A stretch of 19,466 nt of DNA from Anaerolineaceae bacterium (GTDB taxonomy: Bacteria > Planctomycetota > Phycisphaerae > FEN-1346 > JAACEH01). The notes below the pieces were generated by a model. That model ran no database searches. It was not told the origin of the DNA and was given only the letters and a program-made list of their open reading frames with translations. Made by a program: the position numbers and the translations under genes. Positions within the stretch are counted from its first letter, which is position 1. The number at the start of each line of letters is the position of its first letter. Shown here piece by piece: positions 8,001 to 15,464 of this stretch. The stretch is taken from the NCBI GenBank assembly GCA_011682595.1, contig JAACEH010000024.1:1-19466 (forward strand), written 5' to 3'.

Positions 8001-9888
8001 TTACAACAGGTCGAACGGCGAAACCGTGTCGCCCTTGGCCTTTTGCAGGGCCAGGATTCTCTGACGCTGGTCCTCCAGGGTCTGGAAAAGCCTCTCCGGC
8101 ACGTCGATTTCGCTGCGATAAATCTTCTCGATCCGCTCGATCTTCTCCAGCAGCTTCAGGCAGCGGACGGCGAACAGTTCCTCGTACAGTTCCCTGGCCA
8201 AGTCCTTGTCCATGTACTCGGCGTACAGGGCCTTGATGTCCTCGTAGTGCGGAATCAGCCCGGTCGGCGTGCCGATGACGTCCACCTCGTCGTGGAGCCG
8301 CCGTTCTATCCAGTGGATCCAGACCTTCTTGTCCAGCATGCCGGTCAGGTACTGGCCGTCGGCCCCTTTGAGGAAGTAGTTGACCGAGAATATCCGCGGC
8401 GGCTTCTTGAATGAGGCCCCGAAGTCCAGGTGCTTGTTGATGTACCGGCCAAAGGGCATACTCAGGAAGTCCATATTGCTCATCAGGTCGAACTTCCGCC
8501 GGCCCTCGGCGCCCAGTGTGGCCGCCGTGCTCTCGGACTCCAGGCTGGCCCCCTTGGTGATCACCCCGTGCACCCAGTCGAACGATTCCTCGACCGGCGG
8601 GCAGGTGTCGCTGTCGCGGCCGCCGTAGATGATGCCCGCCGTCGGGGCAGTCGTACCGGCGGTCGCGATTGGCCAGGGCGGCGATGGCGATGGTGTACCG
8701 GGCGTTGCGGTGCGAGTGAGGAATCTCCTTACCCTCGGCATCGGTCATGCCCTTGTGCCACTGCCCGGCGTGGTTGATGCCGGAAGCGGGAATCTCTCGC
8801 CCGTCACCCAGCCAGTAGGGCCGGCCGTCTTTGACCAGCACGTTCGAGAAGATCACCTCGCCCGGCTCGACCAGCACCTTCCAGATGACCGGGTCGTCGT
8901 CGGGATTGACGTCGCGAATGATGCCGAAGATGCCGCTCTCGACGTTGACCGCCCGGCACTGGCCGTCGATGTTGCGCAGGTAGGCCAGGTCGTCGCCGAC
9001 AATCGTCTCGCCGGGGATCATGGCCGTGGAGGTCTTGCCGCAGGCGCTGGGGAAGGCGCCGGAAATATATGTCAGGCGATTCTGCGGCCCCTTCACCCCC
9101 ATCAACAGCATGTGCTCGGCCAGCCAGCCCTCACGCGAGGCCTTGTTGATGGCCAGCCGCAGGGCCAGCTTCTTCAGGCCCACCGTGTTGCCGGCGTACT
9201 GGGTGTTGACGCTGTAGACGATGTTTTCCTCGAGGTCCATGCGGACGCAACGATTGTGCTCGTTCTTGGAGATGTTGTTGTCCAGTTCGCCGGCCGAGTG
9301 CAGAAACTTGAAGAACTCCGGCGAGCCGCCCAGGCGCCGGAACTGCTCGTAGCCCTGGCGGTAGAGCAGGTCCTCGCTGTGGCCCACGTAGAACGAGTCG
9401 GTCACCTGCACGCAGGAGATCGAGAACCGCGAGTCAGTCGGGCCCAGGCAGAAGAAGCGCACGATGGCCTGCTTGCCGGCCATGGCCCCGCCAAGCAACT
9501 CGCGGACCGTGATCAGCCCCTCTTCCTTGGACTCGTGGTTGATCCGGTTGCTGAAGACCACCCCGCGGGGCACCAGGTACTTCGTTCTGGCCGGGTCGCG
9601 AGCCTGGTCGTTGTAACCGTCGAAATGGACCGTGTGGCCCTCGATCTTCAGAGGCAACTCTTCGCCGCGGGCCGTGGCCTGTCGGCGGATGTAGGCGATG
9701 TCCTCGGCCGAGTCGGTGCAGACAAAGACCGACTGCGGCCGACACAACTCAATGGCGTCGGCCACGAACTTGTGCATGGCCGCATTTTTCAGGGCCAGCA
9801 GATTTTTCAGATTTTTCTCGTCCAGCCGTGCCTCGATAATGGCCATGACCGACGGGTCGGTGCCGGACTGCTGATTTTGCGCGCTCAC
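8001..9888 (-). CDS. pckG: GTP-dependent PEP carboxykinase, frameshifted
   Basis: The enzyme converts oxaloacetate plus GTP to phosphoenolpyruvate, CO2 and GDP, linking the TCA cycle and gluconeogenesis. The phosphate-binding loop FPSACGKTSTAM carries the reactive Cys283 and Lys285. The metal-binding kinase-2 motif VGDDLAY (Asp299, Asp300) follows, then NVESGIFGI. The GTG at 9888 is chosen because TGAGG lies 5 nt upstream; the ATG at 9846 has no ribosome site. At about residue 414 the frame breaks: the conserved IIYGGRDSDTCP block continues only in a frame shifted by one base. Removing one G of the run at 8644-8647 restores about 628 aa, a normal GTP-PEPCK length. The 3' part (to 8001) is intact and conserved-looking. 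An assembly error is the simplest explanation. Confidence 0.92.
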
Positions 9889-9970
9889 ATACACCTCACA
9901 ACACGAAGTTTCGATTTTCACAAGCCCGAATCGGCCATAGAAGAAGTGTTCAGGCCACAAAAAGCACCAC

Positions 9971-9999
9971 ACATTACCAAATCCGCCCCGCCAAGTCAA
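9971..9999 (-). promoter_or_regulatory. Candidate promoter of pckG
   Basis: On the minus strand TTGACT (9999-9994) lies 17 bp from TAATGT (9976-9971), which has an extended -10 TG just upstream. The predicted start near 9964 gives a leader of about 75 nt before the GTG at 9888. Confidence 0.5.
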
Positions 10000-10014
10000 G
10001 CCCCGCGTGACAGG

Positions 10015-10026
10015 CTGTCGCGACAG
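10015..10026. promoter_or_regulatory. Palindrome upstream of pckG promoter
   Basis: CTGTCGCGACAG is a perfect 12-bp palindrome starting 15 bp upstream of the pckG -35 element. Its position would suit an activator or operator site, but no regulator can be named. It could also be a small stem in the murJ 3' region; there is no T tract to make it a terminator. Confidence 0.25.
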
Positions 10027-10107
10027 GCCCGCGCCACCTGAGCAGCCTGCGACGTATGACCTATATGGCCAGTCGGAGCGCCGTCTTCCCCCGCAACTTT
10101 CTATTGG

Positions 10108-11742
10108 CTATTGCGACTTACGGCTGCGGCTCAGGATGTCGGCCAGTTCGCTCATCCCCAGCAGCCGCGCGGTGAGGGCGAACGCCGCGGCGCCGACTGC
10201 AACGCCGGCTACCAGTCGCGTCAGTGCGCCGGCCCAGGAGGGAAGGTCGCCGGGCCCGAACCGGGCGGCGGCGGCCATGGCTGCCCAGGTGGCCAGGGCC
10301 ATGGCCACCGTGGCGACGGCGGTGCGAACGAAACTGCCGGCCAGCCGAGGCAGGCCCAGCGGGCCTATCCGCCGGCCAAGCAGCCAGACCAGAAGCAGCA
10401 CCTGTGCCGTCGCGGTGATGGCCGTGGCCAAGGCCAGCCCCTGGACGCCGAACGGCCAGACCAAGACGAGGTTGAGAAGAAAGTTAACTACGGCCGCCGC
10501 GGCGGCGAGCTTCACCGGCAGGCGGGTCTCCTGCATGGCGAAGAAGGCCCGGGTCACCAGGTGCAGGGCGCCGTAGGCGACCAGCCCGGCCACGTAGACG
10601 CAGGTCAGCATCGCGACGCGCGGCGTATCGGCGGCGCTGAACTGCCCGCGCTCAAACAGCACCTGCACCAGCGGGCGGGCCACCAGCATCAGCCCCACCG
10701 TGCAGGGCAGGGCGACAAAAACAACCATTCGCAGTCCGCGATTGAGCGTCTCGGCCAGTTCGCGCTTGTGGCCGTGATGGGCATGTCTTGCCAGGGCAGG
10801 GAAGATGGCCGTCCCGATGGCCACAATAAAGACCCCCATGGGCAACTGGTAGAGCCGCTGGGCGTAGTACATTATCGCTGCGGCCCCCTGGGCCATGGGG
10901 TAGGCGATCGAGCGGCCGAGGAGTTCGAAATGCGTGACGGCCTGTCCGTCGGCGGCGGTTGTGCCGCTCAGGCCCAGGGCGATCATGCGGTCCATGAAGA
11001 CATTCAGTTGCACGATGCCCAGCCCGATGATCATGGGCAGCATCAGCGTCGCGACTCGCCGCAAATGCGGTGAGGCCAGGTCCCACACCGGGCGAAAGCT
11101 CATCCCATGCCGCCGCAGCAGTGGCAGGTGCAGAATCACCTGGGCCAGTCCGGCGGCCAGTACGCTTGTGGCCACCAGGTAAACCTGGGCATGAAGGTCA
11201 TCGCCCCAAACCAGCGCCGCCATCATTGCCGCGGCAATGATGAAAATGTTCAGCACGATCGGCGCAGCGGCCGGCATGGCGAAATGGCCCCGCACGTTGA
11301 GGATGGCCTGCAGCAGGCCCACCAGGCAGATGGTGATGGCAAAGGGCAGCATGACCGCCGCCAGGCCGAGGGTCAGGGTCAGTCGCGGCGACTCTTCGGC
11401 CACCTGGCCGACGGCCAGGATGACGCCTTCGCCCAGCAGGGTCAGTGCGGCCAGGAGAGTTACCAGCAGGGTGATGGTCAGGTTGGCCAGTCGCCGGGCC
11501 CCGGCCTGGTCGTCCTGTTCGGCCAGGCTGGTGAAAACGGGGATGAAGGCCGCCGACAGGGCTCCCTCGCTGAACAGTCGGCGGAGCAGGTTGGGGATGC
11601 TGAAGGCGACGCTGAAGGCTTCCATGGCCGTGGTGGTGCCCAGTGCGAAGGCCAGGGCTGCATCGCGGACCATGCCCAGCACGCGGCTGGCCATGGTCAG
11701 CAGCGATACGGTGCGAGCATGTTTGAGAAAATCGCCGGCCAA
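10108..11742 (-). CDS. murJ: Lipid II flippase MurJ
   Basis: 544 aa, MATE/MOP-superfamily protein with about 14 hydrophobic helices. It would flip the peptidoglycan precursor lipid II across the inner membrane. Family signatures are SRVLGMVRDAALAFALGT near the N-terminus and NLLRRLFSEGALSAAFIPVF shortly after. I choose the TTG at 11742: GGAGG lies 4 nt upstream, the protein then begins in the usual MurJ manner, and the likely promoter -10 lies at 11799-11804. A GTG at 11796 would start at or before the predicted transcript start and lacks a ribosome site. The gene follows the pseudopilin cassette but probably has its own promoter. No terminator is evident after its stop. Confidence 0.95.
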   Translation of the reverse strand: MAGDFLKHARTVSLLTMASRVLGMVRDAALAFALGTTTAMEAFSVAFSIPNLLRRLFSEGALSAAFIPVFTSLAEQDDQAGARRLANLTITLLVTLLAALTLLGEGVILAVGQVAEESPRLTLTLGLAAVMLPFAITICLVGLLQAILNVRGHFAMPAAAPIVLNIFIIAAAMMAALVWGDDLHAQVYLVATSVLAAGLAQVILHLPLLRRHGMSFRPVWDLASPHLRRVATLMLPMIIGLGIVQLNVFMDRMIALGLSGTTAADGQAVTHFELLGRSIAYPMAQGAAAIMYYAQRLYQLPMGVFIVAIGTAIFPALARHAHHGHKRELAETLNRGLRMVVFVALPCTVGLMLVARPLVQVLFERGQFSAADTPRVAMLTCVYVAGLVAYGALHLVTRAFFAMQETRLPVKLAAAAAVVNFLLNLVLVWPFGVQGLALATAITATAQVLLLVWLLGRRIGPLGLPRLAGSFVRTAVATVAMALATWAAMAAAARFGPGDLPSWAGALTRLVAGVAVGAAAFALTARLLGMSELADILSRSRKSQ

Positions 11743-11798
11743 ACCACCTCCCGCAAAGCAGATTGTCTCCGGCCGCGCCGTGTGAAGCGGTTGCACCT

Positions 11799-11828
11799 AT
11801 TATGCGATATCGCTGGCAGGACGTGCAA
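11799..11828 (-). promoter_or_regulatory. Candidate promoter of murJ with embedded palindrome
   Basis: On the minus strand TTGCAC (11828-11823) and CATAAT (11804-11799, five of six consensus) are 18 bp apart. A perfect palindrome GCGATATCGC (11804-11813) fills the downstream half of the spacer and touches the -10, as an operator would. The predicted start near 11792 leaves about 50 nt to the TTG start codon. Confidence 0.5.
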
Positions 11829-11887
11829 GGATTCGCCGGGGACAACAACAATAAGAGCAGGGCTTCCTCACGGTGGGCCGGCCGGTT

Positions 11888-12289
11888 TCACGGGCCGCCC
11901 ATCTCCAGACCCTCTCCCGATTCCTTGCCTTGCAGCAGGAGTTGGAACGTTTTTTTACAGTTGCTGCAGACGACAGTTCCCTTGGCGTCGTGTTTCATGG
12001 CCGTCGGCTGCCCGCAATTCGGGCAGCGGGCAGAGCGGTACAGTGTCGTCTCACCGCACTCGGGACACGGTTTCGGCCAATCGTTATCATCCACCTTGGC
12101 CCGCATCTTGCCGGTATGTTTGCACTCGGGATTGATGCAGACGACGGGAACCCGCGGCCCCTTCTCAACGACCTCGCGGAACTCGCTGTTGTCCGGATCG
12201 AACGGCCCGGTGGCCAGCAGGTAAATCGTGACTCCGAAACAGACAATGATTGCTGCTGTGAGCATGATGCTTTTCTTTGTCTGTAACAT
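11888..12289 (-). CDS. Membrane-anchored cysteine-rich zinc-ribbon protein
   Basis: 133 aa; I do not recognise a named family. One N-terminal membrane segment (about 8-27) has a basic start, then a soluble part with four cysteine pairs: C51-x4-C56, C75-x2-C78, C89-x2-C92 and C108-x2-C111. The layout suggests two zinc ribbons. The gene lies 10 bp after the second pseudopilin stop, with AAGG about 9 nt before its ATG, so it is almost certainly in the same transcript. With one membrane anchor and a non-cleaved look, the ribbons could face either side; the short basic N-terminus argues for an in-out orientation with them outside the cytoplasm. A role in pseudopilin assembly is inferred from position only. 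Confidence 0.8.
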   Translation of the reverse strand: MLQTKKSIMLTAAIIVCFGVTIYLLATGPFDPDNSEFREVVEKGPRVPVVCINPECKHTGKMRAKVDDNDWPKPCPECGETTLYRSARCPNCGQPTAMKHDAKGTVVCSNCKKTFQLLLQGKESGEGLEMGGP

Positions 12290-12299
12290 GATGTCTGCC

Positions 12300-13076
12300 T
12301 TACTTGCTGAAGTCCAACACTTCCCAGACCTCTATCATGGTCGGATTGCGAGGAATATAGTTGCCCGTCATGTCGTTTTCCCAGAGGATCTGGTCGTTTC
12401 GCCACTCGACGGACCCGTCCATGTAGGCCACGTTCACCCCGTTGCCGTGCCGCTCGATGACCATTTCGGGCGTGCTGATATTGTCGGCCAGAATGGCCCG
12501 CACGCCGCGGGCCGACAATTGCGAGGACGTCCAGGGATACATGTAGGGCCGAATGCTGTAAGTGGATCGTGTGCATGGCACCCCGGACTGGCCCGCTTTG
12601 TAGTCCCGAAGCAATTTGGCCGGATGGGGGTTGGCCAGGTAGTAGTTCCAGACCTCCAGGTCCTCATCAGGCTCGTCGTGCCACCAGTCGTCGCTATTGT
12701 CGGCGATGGACGGACAGACGAAGTACTCGGCTGAGATCAGCTTGTGCCACATCAGCGGCCCGAAGCCGCAATCCCACCGCCCATAGATACAGATCTGGTA
12801 GCTGTTCTGAGGATAGTACCAGGAGGCGTAGTTATAGTTGTCGCCTCCCCTGGCGCCTTCACCGTACGACCAGATTGGCGGGTAGATCTTCGAGTACTGG
12901 TTCACGTAGGTCGTGTATGCCACGGCCACCGAACTGAGTTGACTGGCGCATTTGACCCGGTAAAGCACCTTGAAGATGGGCTCCATGGACATGAAACCGA
13001 TGGTCATCAGCAGCATGATGATCGCGATGACCACCAGCAGTTCCAGGAGCGTGAAGGCGGCGATGCGTTTTCTCAT
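12300..13076 (-). CDS. Pseudopilin with H-X9-DG motif (second copy)
   Basis: 258 aa from the ATG at 13076, which overlaps the stop of the upstream pseudopilin (ATGA). The N-terminus MRKRIAAFTLLELLVVIAII is a type IV prepilin signal and helix with the conserved Glu at mature position 5 (residue 12). The residue before the expected cleavage site is Ala7 instead of Gly. The C-terminal part has RHGNGVNVAYMDGSVEW, the H-X9-DG motif of the planctomycete/verrucomicrobial prepilin family. It is clearly paralogous to the upstream gene: shared blocks include RVKC-x-QLSSV, YSKIYPP, GFGPL-x-WH, NPHP, YPWT-x-SQ and RAILADN. The likely product is a minor component of a type II secretion-like pseudopilus. 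No secretion ATPase, platform or peptidase is encoded in the window. Confidence 0.9.
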   Translation of the reverse strand: MRKRIAAFTLLELLVVIAIIMLLMTIGFMSMEPIFKVLYRVKCASQLSSVAVAYTTYVNQYSKIYPPIWSYGEGARGGDNYNYASWYYPQNSYQICIYGRWDCGFGPLMWHKLISAEYFVCPSIADNSDDWWHDEPDEDLEVWNYYLANPHPAKLLRDYKAGQSGVPCTRSTYSIRPYMYPWTSSQLSARGVRAILADNISTPEMVIERHGNGVNVAYMDGSVEWRNDQILWENDMTGNYIPRNPTMIEVWEVLDFSK

Positions 13077-13981
13077 GTCGAGGACGGCCTCCACAGGGAG
13101 CTTCCGACAAGAATTCCAGCTGTTGCGGGGCAAACGATCCTTCTCCATGATAGAAGGCGACAAAGGAACGCTGGCCCGCCCCGAGAGTCCTGAATACCAG
13201 GTTTCCAGTTGGCCCGTGTGCCGCCCTGGCGAAACTCGACTGAGCCGTCCATATAGGCCACGTTGAGCCCCACCTCGTGACGTTCCTCGATCATCTCAAG
13301 TGAATTCAGGTTGTCGGCCAGGATGGCTCGGCGGCCTTGTCCGTAGTAATTTTCGTCGGTCTCCTTGCCCAGATCGGGCTGCGGCGAGGCCACCTGCGAG
13401 GGCGTCCAGGGATAGAGCTTGTGGCGGATCGAGTAGCTGGCGAACGACTTTTCGTTGCTCTTTATCACCGCCTGGGGTGGGTTGCCACTTATCTTCTGCT
13501 CCCGGCGCAAGCGGTCGGGATGGGGGTTCGGATAGCGGCCCCACCAATACTCGATATTGCTGTCTGCCTTTGTGCGCCACCGCTCGTCGTCGGAGTCGAC
13601 GACCGACGGGCAGACATAATACTCGGCCTTGATAAGCCCGTGCCAGGTCAGGGGCCCGAAACCGGCCCGCCAGTAACCGACCGGGTTGGCGATGTAGTAA
13701 TTGTCCCTCGGGTCCAGATTGTACCTCTTTGTCTTGTAATCATACTCCCGGGGGCTGTACAGCGGCGGATAGATCTTCGAATACCGGTTCACATAGGCCA
13801 TGTAGGAGGTGAAAACCGAGCTGAGCTGGGCGCCGCACTTGACCCGGTCGACCCGTTCCAGGATCGGCCCCATGGCGGTCATGGCAATGGTTCCCAGCAG
13901 GATGATGATGACGATAACGATCAGCAGCTCGATGAGCGTAAAGCCGCCGATTTTCGTTCTTTCCAGAGTCCTTCTTGTCAT
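13073..13981 (-). CDS. Pseudopilin with H-X9-DG motif (first copy)
   Basis: 302 aa from the ATG at 13981, which has GGAGG about 10 nt upstream; an open extension to 14134 is rejected because the prepilin leader would then be internal. The leader ends KIGG and the mature helix begins FTLIELLIVIVII, a canonical prepilin peptidase site with Glu at mature position 5. RHEVGLNVAYMDGSVEF gives the H-X9-DG motif. Cysteines in RVKC and YVCPS are shared with the second copy. The C-terminus extends about 40 residues past the motif with a sequence unlike its paralogue, ending in an ATGA overlap with the next gene. First gene of the cassette, with a candidate promoter 36 nt upstream of the start. Confidence 0.9.
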   Translation of the reverse strand: MTRRTLERTKIGGFTLIELLIVIVIIILLGTIAMTAMGPILERVDRVKCGAQLSSVFTSYMAYVNRYSKIYPPLYSPREYDYKTKRYNLDPRDNYYIANPVGYWRAGFGPLTWHGLIKAEYYVCPSVVDSDDERWRTKADSNIEYWWGRYPNPHPDRLRREQKISGNPPQAVIKSNEKSFASYSIRHKLYPWTPSQVASPQPDLGKETDENYYGQGRRAILADNLNSLEMIEERHEVGLNVAYMDGSVEFRQGGTRANWKPGIQDSRGGPAFLCRLLSWRRIVCPATAGILVGSSLWRPSST

Positions 13982-14023
13982 GGCGTCCGACCCTCCGCTG
14001 GAGCTTACGAGGCCTCCACCTGT

Positions 14024-14052
14024 ATTGTGGCGATTCGGTCCCCATTTGGCAA
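14024..14052 (-). promoter_or_regulatory. Candidate promoter of pseudopilin cassette
   Basis: On the minus strand TTGCCA (14052-14047, five of six) lies 17 bp from CACAAT (14029-14024). The -35 sits inside the inverted repeat TTGGC/GCCAA (14046-14059). The predicted start near 14017 gives a 36-nt leader containing the GGAGG site. Confidence 0.45.
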
Positions 14053-14228
14053 CCGCCAATTTCCGGAATCTGCCGTCAGATGCCTTGTCAGGTCCTGCGC
14101 GCGGGGTCTTGCCCGGTTGGCGACCGGCAGACACACCCTGGCCCGGTGTTCGGCCGCGCCCGGACCGAGCCGCATTTCGGACCGTTCCGTCCCGTTGGAT
14201 GAAATTGTGAGGAAGGCGATTTTTTGAT

Positions 14229-14258
14229 TTGCACTTGCCAAGCCGGCGGTGCTAGAAT
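14229..14258 (+). promoter_or_regulatory. Candidate promoter of cysteine-rich gene
   Basis: TTGCAC (14229-14234) and TAGAAT (14253-14258) are 18 bp apart, with TGC immediately before the -10. The murJ promoter candidate uses the same -35 hexamer and spacer. The predicted leader is about 120 nt. Confidence 0.5.
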
Positions 14259-14385
14259 GCCCCCACATTTCTGTAAGCTGTGCAGTTGACGCGACTAAAG
14301 CTTGGTGGCATTACAGCATGCCGGAGCCCGTGGGATAACATATCTAAGAACAACGCGGGCCGCGAATAATTATGGGGGCCGGAGA

Positions 14386-15132
14386 ATGTCCATCGTCGTC
14401 ACATGCAATTGCGGCAAGAAGCTGGAAGCACCGGACTCCTCTGCCGGTCGGCACGGCAAGTGCAGCGAGTGCGGACGAACGGTTTTTATTCCTCGACAGA
14501 CCGACCGGGCCACGATCATCTGGAGCGGGACCGACATGTTCCTCGTTGAGGCGGCCATCAAGCAGGCGGTCGGCCAACTGTCGGTAGTCCAGCGCGAGGC
14601 GGTGCTCGATGAGGCGGAGAAGTGGGCCAAGGCCTGGCGTCTGCCGCCGGAACGCACACCCCACGAGGCGGTCGAGGAACTGATCTGCGACATGGTCGTC
14701 TCCTGTGTTCAGCGCGACGTGACCGTCGGCATGGACCGCATGAGTGTCATGAGGGCCAAGGGCGAAGACATGCTGCGCATCATGGTGGTGCGCCAGGGTA
14801 CGCAGTTGCTCCACTTCGTCGCCCGCATCGGACCCGACAAGTATGTCTGTTGGCACCATCGCGACACCGAAGATGACGAAATCGACAACGCCAAACAGCG
14901 GACCGACGTCCTGCAATCGCTGGCCAGCGGCGTCATCTGTGACAAGTGCGGATACAACCTCGGCTTCTGCAACCTGGTCGCCAAGCCCGGCCTGTCGCCG
15001 ATCGTCGGCTTCCATTGCAGCCAGTGCGGCAAGATGCTCTGCTCGAAGTGTCACGGCCTGGCCGGGCAGGGATGCCCCGAATGTTCGGCCTCCCGCGACA
15101 AGCTGAAGTTTCTCGCTCGCCGCCGCAGGTAA
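14386..15132 (+). CDS. Cysteine-rich multi-zinc-site protein, function unknown
   Basis: 248 aa from the ATG at 14386. GGGGG (14374-14378) is a plausible ribosome site 7 nt upstream; open sequence back to 14302 looks non-coding. An N-terminal short zinc ribbon (C7, C9, C26, C29, with SSAGRHGKCSECGRTVFIP) is of the kind planctomycetes place at the start of many proteins. A middle region (about 40-180) is alpha/beta-like with no motif I know. The C-terminus has a cysteine-dense block: C185, C188, C195, H210, C211, C214, C219, C222, H223, C230 and C233, enough for two or three zinc sites in a crossed, RING- or B-box-like order. No membrane segment or signal peptide, so probably cytoplasmic. It is a single-gene unit with its own promoter candidate and a strong terminator. 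Confidence 0.8.
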   Translation: MSIVVTCNCGKKLEAPDSSAGRHGKCSECGRTVFIPRQTDRATIIWSGTDMFLVEAAIKQAVGQLSVVQREAVLDEAEKWAKAWRLPPERTPHEAVEELICDMVVSCVQRDVTVGMDRMSVMRAKGEDMLRIMVVRQGTQLLHFVARIGPDKYVCWHHRDTEDDEIDNAKQRTDVLQSLASGVICDKCGYNLGFCNLVAKPGLSPIVGFHCSQCGKMLCSKCHGLAGQGCPECSASRDKLKFLARRRR

Positions 15133-15182
15133 GTGCCGCCGAGAGCGACGGTCTTGGGCGCAAACTGGTCAGACGGCCAAGA

Positions 15183-15225
15183 GAGCGGCTAGCCATAATG
15201 AGGCTGGCCGCTCGTTTTACTTTTT
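15183..15225 (+). terminator. Strong rho-independent terminator
   Basis: GAGCGGC-T-AGCC (15183-15194) pairs with GGCT-G-GCCGCTC (15202-15213). This is a 12-bp stem with one T-G wobble and a 7-nt loop, followed by a T-rich run at 15215-15225. It lies 50 bp after the stop of the cysteine-rich protein. Confidence 0.9.
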
Positions 15226-15287
15226 CGGCCCGCTCCCCGCCGCCGGGGGAACGGGTCTGCCAGAGCCCGCTTGTCCGAGGCCGAAAA
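15222..15287. repeat. Nested inverted repeat over promoter -35
   Basis: TTTTCGGCC (15222-15230) and GGCCGAAAA (15279-15287) are perfect 9-bp inverted copies 48 bp apart. Inside are two smaller GC-rich hairpins: CCCC/GGGG around 15236-15249, and CGGG-TCT/AGA-G-CCCG around 15252-15269. The left arm starts in the T tract of the terminator and the right arm falls in the -35/-10 spacer of the next promoter. Confidence 0.6.
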
Positions 15288-15299
15288 GGGCAGTATAAT
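15271..15299 (+). promoter_or_regulatory. Promoter of FecR-domain gene
   Basis: TTGTCC (15271-15276) and a perfect TATAAT (15294-15299) are separated by exactly 17 bp, the best sigma70-type promoter in the window. Transcription would start near 15306, leaving about 160 nt of leader. Confidence 0.65.
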
Positions 15300-15464
15300 C
15301 CGCCGCTGCCGGGCTGTCAAAGGGCGACAAATTCTCACGATTTTCTAAACCTTTTCCGGCCCCGGCCTGTTTGAACCGCTGGAAGCGACATTTCGGGTGT
15401 CATGTCACCGGTCCGCCAGTGGGCCGAATTGATAATCTGCCTGTGTTTTGAGGACCTTGGGGCA

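Larger units (their letters stand above)
13982..14385. other. Divergent intergenic region
   Basis: About 400 bp separates the divergently read pseudopilin cassette and the cysteine-rich gene at 14386. It holds a leftward promoter candidate near 14024-14052 and a rightward one near 14229-14258. A weaker rightward alternative is TTGACG at 14286-14291, which lacks a good -10. Between 14060 and 14220 I see GC-rich sequence with no convincing gene, RNA or repeat. Confidence 0.6.
15133..15464. other. Intergenic region with terminator, inverted repeat and promoter
   Basis: These 332 bp contain no convincing gene. They hold the terminator of the preceding gene, a GC-rich nested palindrome and the promoter of the FecR-domain gene (each listed separately), then about 160 nt of leader in which I see nothing distinctive. 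Confidence 0.6.

Noticed and set aside
7720..8640. Continuation of the first pckG frame to 7720
   Set aside because: After the frameshift the translation loses all similarity; the real C-terminus is in the shifted frame ending at 8001.
8629..10041. Plus-strand open frame of 470 codons opposite pckG
   Set aside because: Shadow of the PEP carboxykinase gene; no recognisable domain or ribosome site.
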